IMG/VR virus record: IMGVR_UViG_3300042542_005279
Span: 1-64,000 of that record
Origin: a virus
Strand: one strand, 5' to 3'
DNA length: 64,000 bases
Part shown: piece by piece, positions 7,221 through 14,738 of the stretch
Position numbering within the stretch: the stretch's first letter is position 1
How the letters are laid out: the number at the start of each line of letters is the position of its first letter
The notes under the pieces: generated by a model
What the model saw: the letters and a program-made list of their open reading frames with translations, nothing else
What the model was told of the DNA's origin: nothing
Database searches by the model: none
Position numbers and translations under genes: made by a program

Positions 7221-8088
7221 TACGTTTTGTGTAAGTTAATCTCTTTATGCCAGAATCATCGGCTAACTTATCTCTAAGTTCTTCTACCGTTTGGTCCTCT
7301 ACAATTAACTCATCGTTTGTTGGTTCTTCAACCACTTCATCAATGTACAAAGGTTCTTCAATAATTATTTTTTCTTCACTTAAAATTTCTTTAGGTTCCT
7401 CTAAAATTACTTCTTTTGGTTGTAATATTTCTTCGTTCTTTTGTTCAGTTTCAACTTGGTTACCAAATTTTTTACTTTGTATTTCCTTCAAATATTCGTC
7501 AAGTTTTTGAACATCTGTTGGTGAGATATTGATTTCTTCTTCTTTTTTGTTTTCTCTCTCGATTATACCTGCTTTACGAGATAAATCCTCGATGTCTATA
7601 ACTGGTACAGGTTTTGTTTCGTTTTCTCTGTTTGAATAAACGACCAACATGTGAGCAAATGTCAAAGATATGATTGGTAATAATCCACCACTGAATAGTG
7701 CTAAGATAAGTTTGTGAGTTGGTACATCAGTTATTTCAACCCCCATTGGTTCAAAAAGTGGTCCTGCCATTTCCATCCATTGTTTGAATATTTCGGATGA
7801 CTCTTCTATGAATGAGAATGAAAAAAATAAATTACCAACAAACTGAATAAATGTTACTAATATGAATGGGAAATAAATAAACTTTCCAAGTTTAACCGAT
7901 ACACCTGCAAGTGCTGATAGGGCCGCAATCTCAACCGCAATGGAGAGATAAACAGCCCAAGCAAATGGGTTTGATATACCATAAAATGAGGTGACATGTG
8001 ATATTGACACGAAAGCCACCAATAAAATTGGAATAACAAACGCAGTAACGATTATACTTTTAAGATTTCTTTGAACCCAGTTTTTCAT
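7213..8088 (-). CDS. Four-helix membrane protein with long acidic tail, possible holin-like lysis protein, 291 aa
   Basis: Four hydrophobic segments lie at about residues 11-31, 42-63, 69-93 and 126-150. A highly acidic Glu/Pro-rich tail (about 165-275) with repeats such as EEPKEILSEEKIIIEEP follows, and the end is basic (RLTYTKRN). It overlaps the endolysin gene by 8 nt and shares a base with the next upstream gene. Membrane topology and position suggest a holin or lysis regulator. The size is large for a holin and I do not recognise the family; other membrane roles remain open. Confidence 0.75.
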   Translation of the reverse strand: MKNWVQRNLKSIIVTAFVIPILLVAFVSISHVTSFYGISNPFAWAVYLSIAVEIAALSALAGVSVKLGKFIYFPFILVTFIQFVGNLFFSFSFIEESSEIFKQWMEMAGPLFEPMGVEITDVPTHKLILALFSGGLLPIISLTFAHMLVVYSNRENETKPVPVIDIEDLSRKAGIIERENKKEEEINISPTDVQKLDEYLKEIQSKKFGNQVETEQKNEEILQPKEVILEEPKEILSEEKIIIEEPLYIDEVVEEPTNDELIVEDQTVEELRDKLADDSGIKRLTYTKRNV

Positions 8089-8363
8089 TATTTGTCCATA
8101 TTTTTATAGTAATTAATCGGAACTTTGTTTTTATCCGATAATTCTTCGATTTCCAAAGTTTTCCAATTAGGCGTTTCTTTGATAATTCTTACCATGTCTT
8201 TTTCTTTGATGGATGTAGAATCCAAAACATGAACTTGTTTTTGTAGACCATTTAGGTTTTTTTCGATTCTTGTCAATTCACTTGCCGTTCCACATGTTCT
8301 CAAAAATGTGAATAGACATAGGATTAGAATTGCAAGGGTAAAATACTTTTGATACTTTTCCAT
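8088..8363 (-). CDS. Small membrane-anchored coiled-coil protein, 91 aa
   Basis: One N-terminal membrane segment (about residues 8-24, FTLAILILCLFTFLRTC) is followed by a short coiled coil (about 28-50, LTRIEKNLNGLQKQVHVLD) and a charged tail. A single membrane anchor with a periplasmic coiled coil is the layout of inner-membrane spanins, and its neighbours are the probable lysis genes, but the family is not recognised. It is first in its unit after the sigma gene; a TATTTAT element lies 10 nt before the ATG. Confidence 0.7.
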   Translation of the reverse strand: MEKYQKYFTLAILILCLFTFLRTCGTASELTRIEKNLNGLQKQVHVLDSTSIKEKDMVRIIKETPNWKTLEIEELSDKNKVPINYYKNMDK

Positions 8364-8373
8364 AGTTTTTCTT

Positions 8374-8380
8374 ATAAATA
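8374..8380 (-). promoter_or_regulatory. TATTTAT element upstream of the 8088-8363 gene
   Basis: Minus-strand AATATTTATAAG lies in the 29-bp gap after the sigma-factor gene, 10 nt from the ATG. It would allow the lysis-region genes to be transcribed separately from the sigma operon. Confidence 0.5.
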
Positions 8381-8392
8381 TTTTAATTTTTG

Positions 8393-9193
8393 TTAAATGT
8401 AGTCAAATAACTCTGAACTTTCATTTCTTAACTTACGAAGAGCCTTCTCTTTAATTTGACGAACACGTTCTTTTGTAAGGTTAAAATCCACACCAATGTC
8501 CTCTAAAGTCCTTGGAGTACCAGATAATCCGAAATAATCCTCGACAATTGTTCTTTCTCGTTCATCCAAAATTCCCAAGACATTCATAAGTTTTTGTTTC
8601 AACTTATCTTTGGTATTGAATACTTCGTCAGGCATCGTAACGTTGTCGTTAACAATTACATCAATTAATGTGTCGCCATCTTCGTTGATTTCATCATTCA
8701 AATTAACCATTGATGGTAACGATGTAAATTTCTCGGGAAGTTGTTTACCGTTATTTTCAATCTCCTTCTTTGCTCTTTGTAAATCTTGGACAACATTAAC
8801 CGGAAGACGAATGGTCCTTGCGTTCTCATTAAGAGATTGTAAAATACATTGACGAACCCACCATACGGCATAAGATATAAATCGTAGGTTTTTACTCCAA
8901 TCAAAGTTTTCAATCGCTTTGATAAGTCCCAAGTTACCTTCGGCAATTAAATCAGGAAAATCCAAACCTTGATTTTGATATTGTTTTGCAACCGTGATAA
9001 CGAACCTTAAATTACCTTCAACAAGTTCTTTGTTTATCTTAGCTTGTTGTTCGGATGTTAGATTACCGGATGAGATTAGTTTTGCGAGTTCTTTTTCTCG
9101 CTCGGGGGTCATAACCTTAATCTTTCTCAAATCTTTGAGATAAGATTGGATTTCCTCTTGATTAATCGGTAGTGATGTGTTTTTCTCTTTCAT
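8393..9193 (-). CDS. RNA polymerase sigma factor, sigma-70 family (RpoD-like), 266 aa
   Basis: A core-polymerase specificity subunit. Region 1.2 is at about residues 8-40. Region 2 (58-128) carries DLIAEGNLGLIKAIENFDW and the region 2.4 sequence FISYAVWWVRQCI. A shortened region 3 follows (129-185). Region 4 (198-260) has the helix-turn-helix TLEDIGVDFNLTKERVRQIKEKALRKLR. The length and order match the compact primary-type sigma factors of Bacteroidota rather than T4 gp55. It overlaps the upstream gene by 4 nt (ATGA), and a host-type promoter precedes that pair. It is likely to direct a later class of phage promoters; the TATTTAT elements in this window are the obvious candidates (inference). 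Confidence 0.96.
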   Translation of the reverse strand: MKEKNTSLPINQEEIQSYLKDLRKIKVMTPEREKELAKLISSGNLTSEQQAKINKELVEGNLRFVITVAKQYQNQGLDFPDLIAEGNLGLIKAIENFDWSKNLRFISYAVWWVRQCILQSLNENARTIRLPVNVVQDLQRAKKEIENNGKQLPEKFTSLPSMVNLNDEINEDGDTLIDVIVNDNVTMPDEVFNTKDKLKQKLMNVLGILDERERTIVEDYFGLSGTPRTLEDIGVDFNLTKERVRQIKEKALRKLRNESSELFDYI

Positions 9194-9681
9194 ATTCTGT
9201 TTGAGTGAATTTCTAAAGTTTTTCTTTCTTGTTCTGTTAAAGAGTACATTCCTTCGGAATTTATCTTATCTAAAATATCATCCAAAGATAGTGTTTTTTG
9301 TTCAGATTTCACACTTTCCTTTTCTTTTTTTCGGGTCTGTGCGTTATCTAAATCAAGTATGTTATCTTCATAAATATCATTTAGGTCCGTTTCAGTGATA
9401 CCAAACAGGTGTGAGTGTATGTCAATAGGTAAAGAAGTATAGACCAAATCAGTATATGGTGTCAGAAAATAAAGAGTAGTAGTATCTCTAAGTAATTCAT
9501 CTACAAATAGATATACTTCCTCCTTATCTACACTTGAAATGAAATTCATTACAATAGTAGCGTCTCCATAAGTGAATTTAGTTTCTTCGGTATCAGAAAT
9601 TATTGAAATGGATTTTGCAACTGAGTTGACATACTTAGTTTTACCTTTGAAGTCACCAAAAACAATTAAAAGATATTTCAT
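9190..9681 (-). CDS. Hypothetical protein translationally coupled to the sigma factor, 163 aa
   Basis: I take the ATG at 9681 (MKYLLIVFGDFKG) as the start; an upstream in-frame Met at 9729 would place coding sequence over the promoter. The N-terminal 90 residues look like a small alpha/beta domain. An acidic linker follows, then a C-terminal helix pair, SLDDILDKINSEGMYSLTEQE, like the short tail module at the end of many Bacteroidota rhomboid-type and regulatory proteins. It overlaps the sigma gene by 4 nt. It might modulate the sigma factor or polymerase, but only position suggests this. Confidence 0.75.
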   Translation of the reverse strand: MKYLLIVFGDFKGKTKYVNSVAKSISIISDTEETKFTYGDATIVMNFISSVDKEEVYLFVDELLRDTTTLYFLTPYTDLVYTSLPIDIHSHLFGITETDLNDIYEDNILDLDNAQTRKKEKESVKSEQKTLSLDDILDKINSEGMYSLTEQERKTLEIHSNRI

Positions 9682-9697
9682 ATCGTAGATTATTTTA

Positions 9698-9730
9698 CAA
9701 ATATAAGGATATTTATTGGATAAACACAAA
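9698..9730 (-). promoter_or_regulatory. Bacteroidota-type promoter for the sigma-factor operon
   Basis: On the minus strand TTTG (9730-9727) is followed after 21 nt by TATATTTG (9705-9698), an exact match to the known Bacteroidota -33 TTTG / -7 TAnnTTTG pattern. It lies 16 nt upstream of the ATG at 9681. This suggests recognition by the host primary sigma factor. Confidence 0.65.
9710..9716 (+). promoter_or_regulatory. TATTTAT element upstream of the 9738 gene
   Basis: Plus-strand GATATTTATTGG ends 21 nt before the ATG at 9738. It lies between the two elements of the minus-strand host-type promoter, so the two transcription signals overlap back to back. Confidence 0.5.
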
Positions 9731-9737
9731 TAGTTTT

Positions 9738-10406
9738 ATGAAAAAAATAGTTAAGTTAACCGAAAACCAACTTATTCGTCAAATAAGAAACTCAATATCA
9801 AAAAATTTAAATGAGTCGGATTATTCTACCGACATTGAGAGGGGAACTCAGCCAAGGGAATACGATGTTAAATCAATATTTGGTGATAAATATTCAAGAT
9901 ATATTCCAAATGATGTTATTAGATATATGAGAAAAAATCCATATCAAATTATAAAAAGATTATATGACATTTATGGTGAGGATGTGTACATGTATTTGGA
10001 TAGAGCAAAAGGTAAACCAAGTTCTGATGAGGGTGTTGAGATGATGGATGATGAAATGATGACGGAGGCTTTTGAAGAAGAAGATGATAATTTTGATTAT
10101 GGAGATGATGAAGGAGAGGAATCTGATAGTTTTATGGAACGATTAAAATCGGTAGTTGAGGGTAATGAGGATTTAGAGGATTATGATATTGAAGAGATTT
10201 TTTCATACACAGGACCTAAAAGAAGTTTTAGAGGTTCGATATATGTAGATGGAATTGTTCCTGAAACAGAAGATAAAGAATTTGACAGGAAAGTTGCAAT
10301 TAAAATTATGGAATATTTTGCTAAGAAAACTGAAGCCAACCAATATGTCGGTGGTGTCGGATTCAAAAGACGAGATATTACAAAACCTTACGATACAGAT
10401 TTCTAA
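9738..10406 (+). CDS. Acidic protein with KLTE-type N-terminal helix, 222 aa
   Basis: Not recognised as a named family. It begins with a basic amphipathic helix, MKKIVKLTENQLIRQIRNSI, followed by SKNLNESDY. That KLTE...L..I...I pattern also occurs inside the 406-aa gene at 2885, and resembles capsid-targeting leaders. The centre (about residues 96-135) is a strongly acidic Glu/Asp/Met region, and the C-terminal 80 residues form a small alpha/beta domain. Head targeting of a DNA-mimic-like acidic protein is one possibility. It is monocistronic, with a TATTTAT element upstream and a strong terminator immediately downstream. Confidence 0.75.
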   Translation: MKKIVKLTENQLIRQIRNSISKNLNESDYSTDIERGTQPREYDVKSIFGDKYSRYIPNDVIRYMRKNPYQIIKRLYDIYGEDVYMYLDRAKGKPSSDEGVEMMDDEMMTEAFEEEDDNFDYGDDEGEESDSFMERLKSVVEGNEDLEDYDIEEIFSYTGPKRSFRGSIYVDGIVPETEDKEFDRKVAIKIMEYFAKKTEANQYVGGVGFKRRDITKPYDTDF

Positions 10407-10410
10407 AAAG

Positions 10411-10435
10411 AAACCCCTCTCAAACGGAGGGGTTT
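10411..10435. terminator. Bidirectional intrinsic terminator
   Basis: Stem AAACCCCTC (10411-10419) pairs perfectly with GAGGGGTTT (10427-10435) across a 7-nt loop. T runs flank it on the plus side, and on the minus side the A-rich left flank gives a U-rich end. It separates the plus-strand gene ending at 10406 from the convergent gp46-like gene ending at 10440, and serves both. Confidence 0.9.
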
Positions 10436-10439
10436 TTTG

Positions 10440-12773
10440 TTATTGAATAACTCTACTCACATTATCTTCTTTTTTCACTTTAACCACATTATCAGCCCAA
10501 TTAGTTACAAGTGGGTTATGTGTGATAAGGAAAATCTTCTCAAAATAATCTTTAATTTTTACGAAAAACTCAAATACCATATCCATATTTTCGTTTGATA
10601 TTTTTCCAAATACCTCGTCCATAACAATTATGTTTGGTTTTGGTAATGAACATACCTTACTTAATACGGCTCTTAACGCTAAAGATGCAATTGTCTTTTC
10701 AAACCCCGAGCCTGATGTCATAAGTTTTTCAACTTGTGTATTGTTATCAATCATAACAAACTCAACCTCGTTTTTATCGTTGATTCTGATTTCAAGTTTG
10801 AAGTATGATGAGTCCTGTAACAACCTTTGAAGTTCTGAATTTATTACCGGCATCATGGTTTTCATAATTGATTTTGTGATGCCATTTTTTCCGAAGATTT
10901 CCAAATATAACTTATAGATTTTTTCTCTTTCGGACTCCTCAGAAATTCTTTGAATATAACCAAAGTTATCTTTGATTTTCTTATTCAATGTCTCAATTTG
11001 AAATCTTAACTGGTTAATCTCGTTGTTATATCGGGTTTGTTCTTGGTTTAACTCATCCATGCGAAGTTCCGCCTTGATAAGTTTGGTTTCAATTGTTTTG
11101 TTTTCCTCAATTTTGGTTTGGGCCTTATAATACTGCTCTAACTTATCTTTGATGGATGAGATTTTCAGATTATTGCTTTCAACATTAACCTCATATTTTT
11201 CTTTGATAAGTTTGTTTTTTTCATACTCATCAAACTCCTTTTTTAACTGTGTAAATTGTTTTTCTTTGACTGATAAATCATTCATTAACCCCACTATTTG
11301 GTCTTTTTTCGTGTTAAATGATTCAAGTTCCGATAGTTTTGTTTTGGTAATTTCGGCGTTTAACAACTCAATTCCACAGTGCTCACACTTAATACCTCCC
11401 GACACAGATTTCGCCAATTCATTTAAGTTATTGATTTTTGATTCAACCTCAAATTTCTTTTTTAACTCAGCGTTATAACTTTCTTTGATTTTGTCATGTT
11501 TATCTTCATGGTAATAAGATGTTGGTTCAACAACATTTAGTTTTGAGATTTCATTTGAAATTCTAACATTTTCACCCTCGTGTTTGGTTATCTCCGTTTT
11601 AAGATTATCAGGGTTTAATATCGCAATTGAATTATCAATATCGTTGTGTTTATTGGAAATAAGGTCATCTCTATATTTCTGACCCGTTTGAATTCTTTGT
11701 CTTACATCTTCCAGTAGTTTTTCGATTTCATCAATTCTATTTTCGTTTTCACCGATTTTCAATTCAGATTCTTCAATTTCTTGTTTTAACTTCTCTGAAT
11801 TATAGATGTTAGATATCATCGACTTGGAATACTCACTATAAAGTTCCTTTCCTGCTTCCTCTTTCCTTTTTAGAAAATCCAATCCCAAGAATCTTGATAA
11901 CACTTGTCCCCTCGCAGTTGGTTTTGACTCCAACAAATCTTCCAAGTTTGACGCTGTTGTAAGAATTGTCATCAAAAAGTCATCCATTTCACCAATAGAT
12001 TTTTTGATGAAGTTTTCGGTTTCGCGTCTTTGCTCTCCCGTAAAATTCTGCAATGAACCATCATGTAATTTCTTAAAGAAATCCAAATTGGTTTTTACAT
12101 TCCATTCCCCCGCCTTTGACAACTTTCTTTCGATGGTCCGAACCAAAATGTATTCTTCCCCATCAATTAATATATCACCTCTGACATGAACTTTGTTTTT
12201 GTCTGTGAATCGATTAAATATCTCCTCAGCCTTTTGTGTTTTGGTTGTTGTATTGAAAAATAAAAACAATAACAAATCCACAGTAAGGACGGTCTTACCC
12301 CCAAAATTAGGGGGGTCTGACTCTACCACCGCAATACCATTACATTTTTCAAAATCAATTACTTGGTCATCACCATATGATAAGAAGTTTGAAAACTCAA
12401 TTCGTTTTATATACCACTTCTTAAATGGTGTAACCTCGGTTTCATTTAATATTAACTTGTTTTCAACTTGTGAATCAATTTTGAGGATTTCATCAAACAT
12501 ATCTTCTTGAGATTTTGCTTTTAGAACTCCTCTAATTAATTCTTTTTGGTAGTTTTGGTCTAATATATTAAATGAAATATCAACTGATTGAACCTCGTCG
12601 GTATTGGTTTGTTTTACTTTTGTTATGACATTAACATTGTTGGACAGATACTTTTTTTGAAAGTATTGTTTAACACTTTTGATTTTTTCTTGTGTGAAAT
12701 TTTCGGGCGTGTCTTCCCACACTACTTGAACGTAGGGGTTATCTAAGTTTTGTATATCCAACTTGTTTGTCAT
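10440..12773 (-). CDS. 46: SbcC/T4 gp46-like recombination ATPase, 777 aa
   Basis: The SMC/Rad50-type subunit of the gp46-gp47 nuclease, which processes double-strand ends for recombination-dependent replication. A P-loop ending in NFGGKT lies at about residues 152-161. Long coiled coils flank a zinc hook, IKCEHCGIE (about 459-467). The signature region is TSGSGFEKTIASLALRAVL and Walker B is IIVMDEVFGKI (about 714). Before the P-loop strand (FSNFLSYGDDQVIDF) there is an extra N-terminal domain of about 120 residues that SbcC and T4 gp46 lack. I start at the ATG at 12773; an in-frame Met at 12872 would overlap the small gene upstream. Its partner nuclease is at 13720. Confidence 0.92.
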   Translation of the reverse strand: MTNKLDIQNLDNPYVQVVWEDTPENFTQEKIKSVKQYFQKKYLSNNVNVITKVKQTNTDEVQSVDISFNILDQNYQKELIRGVLKAKSQEDMFDEILKIDSQVENKLILNETEVTPFKKWYIKRIEFSNFLSYGDDQVIDFEKCNGIAVVESDPPNFGGKTVLTVDLLLFLFFNTTTKTQKAEEIFNRFTDKNKVHVRGDILIDGEEYILVRTIERKLSKAGEWNVKTNLDFFKKLHDGSLQNFTGEQRRETENFIKKSIGEMDDFLMTILTTASNLEDLLESKPTARGQVLSRFLGLDFLKRKEEAGKELYSEYSKSMISNIYNSEKLKQEIEESELKIGENENRIDEIEKLLEDVRQRIQTGQKYRDDLISNKHNDIDNSIAILNPDNLKTEITKHEGENVRISNEISKLNVVEPTSYYHEDKHDKIKESYNAELKKKFEVESKINNLNELAKSVSGGIKCEHCGIELLNAEITKTKLSELESFNTKKDQIVGLMNDLSVKEKQFTQLKKEFDEYEKNKLIKEKYEVNVESNNLKISSIKDKLEQYYKAQTKIEENKTIETKLIKAELRMDELNQEQTRYNNEINQLRFQIETLNKKIKDNFGYIQRISEESEREKIYKLYLEIFGKNGITKSIMKTMMPVINSELQRLLQDSSYFKLEIRINDKNEVEFVMIDNNTQVEKLMTSGSGFEKTIASLALRAVLSKVCSLPKPNIIVMDEVFGKISNENMDMVFEFFVKIKDYFEKIFLITHNPLVTNWADNVVKVKKEDNVSRVIQ

Positions 12774-12783
12774 ATTTGTGTAA

Positions 12784-12990
12784 TTATAGTTCGGAGGGGG
12801 GTTGAATAAGTTCAGCGTCTTGGACTGATTGATTTTCTGTTTCACCTGATGCTTGTGCTCTGATTTCTTCAATTTGTTTCATCATCATCTCTTGCATTTT
12901 GAGTTGCATGTTCTTCTGTTGCCCCTGAATTCGTTGGGTTCTTGCACGAGATTTCTTTTTTTGGTCTTTTCTGTGTTTTGGTCTTGGCAT
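12784..12990 (-). CDS. Small basic Gln-rich coiled-coil protein, 68 aa
   Basis: It begins with a very basic segment (MPRPKHRKDQKKKSRARTQR), followed by a Gln/Met/Lys/Glu helix (about residues 24-47) and an acidic tail. The basic start could bind nucleic acid. It fits exactly between gp46 (start 12773) and the membrane-protein gene ending at 12994, with no significant overlap, which supports it as a real gene. The function is unknown; its location among recombination genes is suggestive only. Confidence 0.65.
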   Translation of the reverse strand: MPRPKHRKDQKKKSRARTQRIQGQQKNMQLKMQEMMMKQIEEIRAQASGETENQSVQDAELIQPPSEL

Positions 12991-12993
12991 AAT

Positions 12994-13353
12994 TTATTGT
13001 ATTTGATTGTTATTATTTGGTCGGTTTTGTTCAAACCATTCAATTACTGCGTTGATTGCCCATGCTGCTCCTGAGGATAACAAACCATCAAATATCCAAG
13101 ATACATAATGATTTACTCCAAGAATTTCATGAACAGGTGAATAAACAAATAACCCTAAAAAGAATCCCAACCACACTCCAAAACACATGATACACTGAAT
13201 CATGTCTGAGATGAACTTAAAGGTTGATGCTCCGGGAATTGTTGTATTTCCCAAATCGTATATGGTTTGTCTGAAACCACTAAAAATTTTTCCATAAACG
13301 ACAACATTAGCGGTTCCGTATGCTAATATCATCCATAAAATAAGTGCTGTCAT
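12994..13353 (-). CDS. Membrane protein with CxxC-type motif, 119 aa
   Basis: Hydrophobic segments lie at about residues 2-20, 50-70 and 85-105. The second contains MIQCIMCFGVWLGFFLG, a Cys-x2-Cys-x3-Trp pattern reminiscent of the small DUF1360-like membrane proteins found in phages and bacteria, though I hold that link loosely. A polar Asn-rich tail ends the protein. It overlaps the upstream coiled-coil gene by 4 nt. The role is unknown. Confidence 0.75.
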   Translation of the reverse strand: MTALILWMILAYGTANVVVYGKIFSGFRQTIYDLGNTTIPGASTFKFISDMIQCIMCFGVWLGFFLGLFVYSPVHEILGVNHYVSWIFDGLLSSGAAWAINAVIEWFEQNRPNNNNQIQ

Positions 13354-13748
13354 AATCTTGTTGATAAATTTGAATTTGTATGGTATACGGCTCCTCGAGA
13401 TAAAACTACCTCTCTAAACTGGTCAGCCATTTCCTGTAATTGATTTATTTTTTCGTCTCTTAATTGTAGTTCTTTTTTTAATGTCTGTAAAGTACCCTCC
13501 AACAATTTCATCTTGGTGTCATCACATGGTTTATCAACAATTTTTTCAACCACTTTTTCCACTTCAATTTCTATTACTTCAGGTTCTTTACCGTTGATTA
13601 GACCATATTTGTCTATCGCGTATCCTTTTTTGTAACAATAATGAATATATTTTGTTACATCTTCAATGTTGTTTAACTTGCAAAATACTTCAACATCTTT
13701 TACTTCTTTATCTGTTAAATTAATGATTAACGAGTCGTTCGGTTCCAT
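13350..13748 (-). CDS. Coiled-coil protein, 132 aa
   Basis: The N-terminal 50 residues (MEPNDSLIINLTDKEVKDVE) look like a small domain. A Val/Glu-rich stretch (about 55-72) and a leucine-heptad coiled coil (about 78-118) follow. No catalytic motif is visible. The start overlaps the gp47-like gene by 29 nt and the end overlaps the membrane-protein gene by 4 nt, so it is translated from the recombination-gene transcript. The function is unknown. Confidence 0.7.
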   Translation of the reverse strand: MEPNDSLIINLTDKEVKDVEVFCKLNNIEDVTKYIHYCYKKGYAIDKYGLINGKEPEVIEIEVEKVVEKIVDKPCDDTKMKLLEGTLQTLKKELQLRDEKINQLQEMADQFREVVLSRGAVYHTNSNLSTRL

Positions 13749-14499
13749 CTACTAAATCTTCTATTGAGTTTATTTTGAATGACAAAAATGGTTTTGGGTT
13801 AAATAAATCTACAAACTTATATTCATCGTTTTGAGCATCATAGATTCCATATCCATGTTTGTTTATTGTTTCACCATAGTTTTGTTGAATTGTTGAGCCT
13901 ATCATATAGGCTTTCTTTCTACCTGGTATATCAAACACTTGTCTTTTGTGAATATCCCCACATAATACCAAGTCGCAACCTTCGAACTTTGATGACTCAA
14001 AACCTGAATCAAATTTATATCCGATGTCAGTTGTTAGTCCTTGAATTGGTCCGTGAAATAATCCAATGTTTAACTTTCCATTTTGGGGTATTTCAGGTGG
14101 TATGTTATGGTCCATAAGTGAATACACACACCAATTGATATTATCATCTTCATACACTCCCCTATTTTTATAATAAAACACATTTTCGTTTTTTAGGGAA
14201 TCAATTATTGGTGTTAATGTATCCAACCTTGATTGGTTATTTTCCAAAAAGTCGTGATTTCCGATAATCAATATTGTTTTTGCAATTTTGGAACATTCTG
14301 TAAGTATCCAAGCAACAAACTCAACAAGTTCTGGCGTCATTTGGTTCTTACTATGGACCAAATCACCGGTAAATACAATCCTATCAGGAGCAACTTGTTT
14401 CCACTGCTCAAACGCATCGGTCATTATCTTACGATATAACTCGTGGTCTTTAAACAATCTAATATGTAAATCCGAGAAGTGGATAAGTTTATTAATCAT
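13720..14499 (-). CDS. 47: Mre11/SbcD/T4 gp47-like nuclease, 259 aa
   Basis: A calcineurin-like metallophosphoesterase, the nuclease partner of the gp46-like ATPase. All five motifs are present: SDLH (9-12), GDLVH (45-49), GNHD (80-83), H149 in LFHGP, and GDIH (181-184). The protein is shorter than T4 gp47 (339 aa) and lacks most of the C-terminal capping region. It overlaps the zinc-ribbon gene upstream by 8 nt. Four small genes separate it from gp46 on the same strand. Confidence 0.95.
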   Translation of the reverse strand: MINKLIHFSDLHIRLFKDHELYRKIMTDAFEQWKQVAPDRIVFTGDLVHSKNQMTPELVEFVAWILTECSKIAKTILIIGNHDFLENNQSRLDTLTPIIDSLKNENVFYYKNRGVYEDDNINWCVYSLMDHNIPPEIPQNGKLNIGLFHGPIQGLTTDIGYKFDSGFESSKFEGCDLVLCGDIHKRQVFDIPGRKKAYMIGSTIQQNYGETINKHGYGIYDAQNDEYKFVDLFNPKPFLSFKINSIEDLVDGTERLVNH

Positions 14500-14725
14500 T
14501 TGTTTCTTCTATTTCAAAAGGATTAAATTCTGAATTAACATGACCACATTTTTCGCACATATAAACCGGAAATGGTACGTCAGTGTCTTTTGGGGTTGCG
14601 GTTAATATCTTTGATACTCGTTTGATAATCACGACCTCTTTGAAGAACATGCCGCCACAACTATCACAAGTAACGGTGGGTTGGTCCCGTAGGTCAATTT
14701 TTGGTTTTCCAATGTCTAAATCCAT
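14492..14725 (-). CDS. Zinc-ribbon protein, 77 aa
   Basis: Two Cys pairs, CDSCGG (about residues 20-25) and CEKCGH (about 57-62), are 35 residues apart, the layout of a zinc ribbon. The remaining sequence is a mix of beta strands with an acidic C-terminus. It lies directly upstream of gp47 with an 8-nt overlap. A DNA-binding or adaptor role in recombination or late transcription is plausible but not shown. Confidence 0.75.
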   Translation of the reverse strand: MDLDIGKPKIDLRDQPTVTCDSCGGMFFKEVVIIKRVSKILTATPKDTDVPFPVYMCEKCGHVNSEFNPFEIEETND

Positions 14726-14738
14726 ATTTTATTTTTTA

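Noticed and set aside
12774-12872. An N-terminal extension of the gp46-like gene from a Met at 12872
   Set aside because: It would overlap the small gene at 12784-12990 by 89 nt, and the ATG at 12773 follows that gene's stop with a normal gap.
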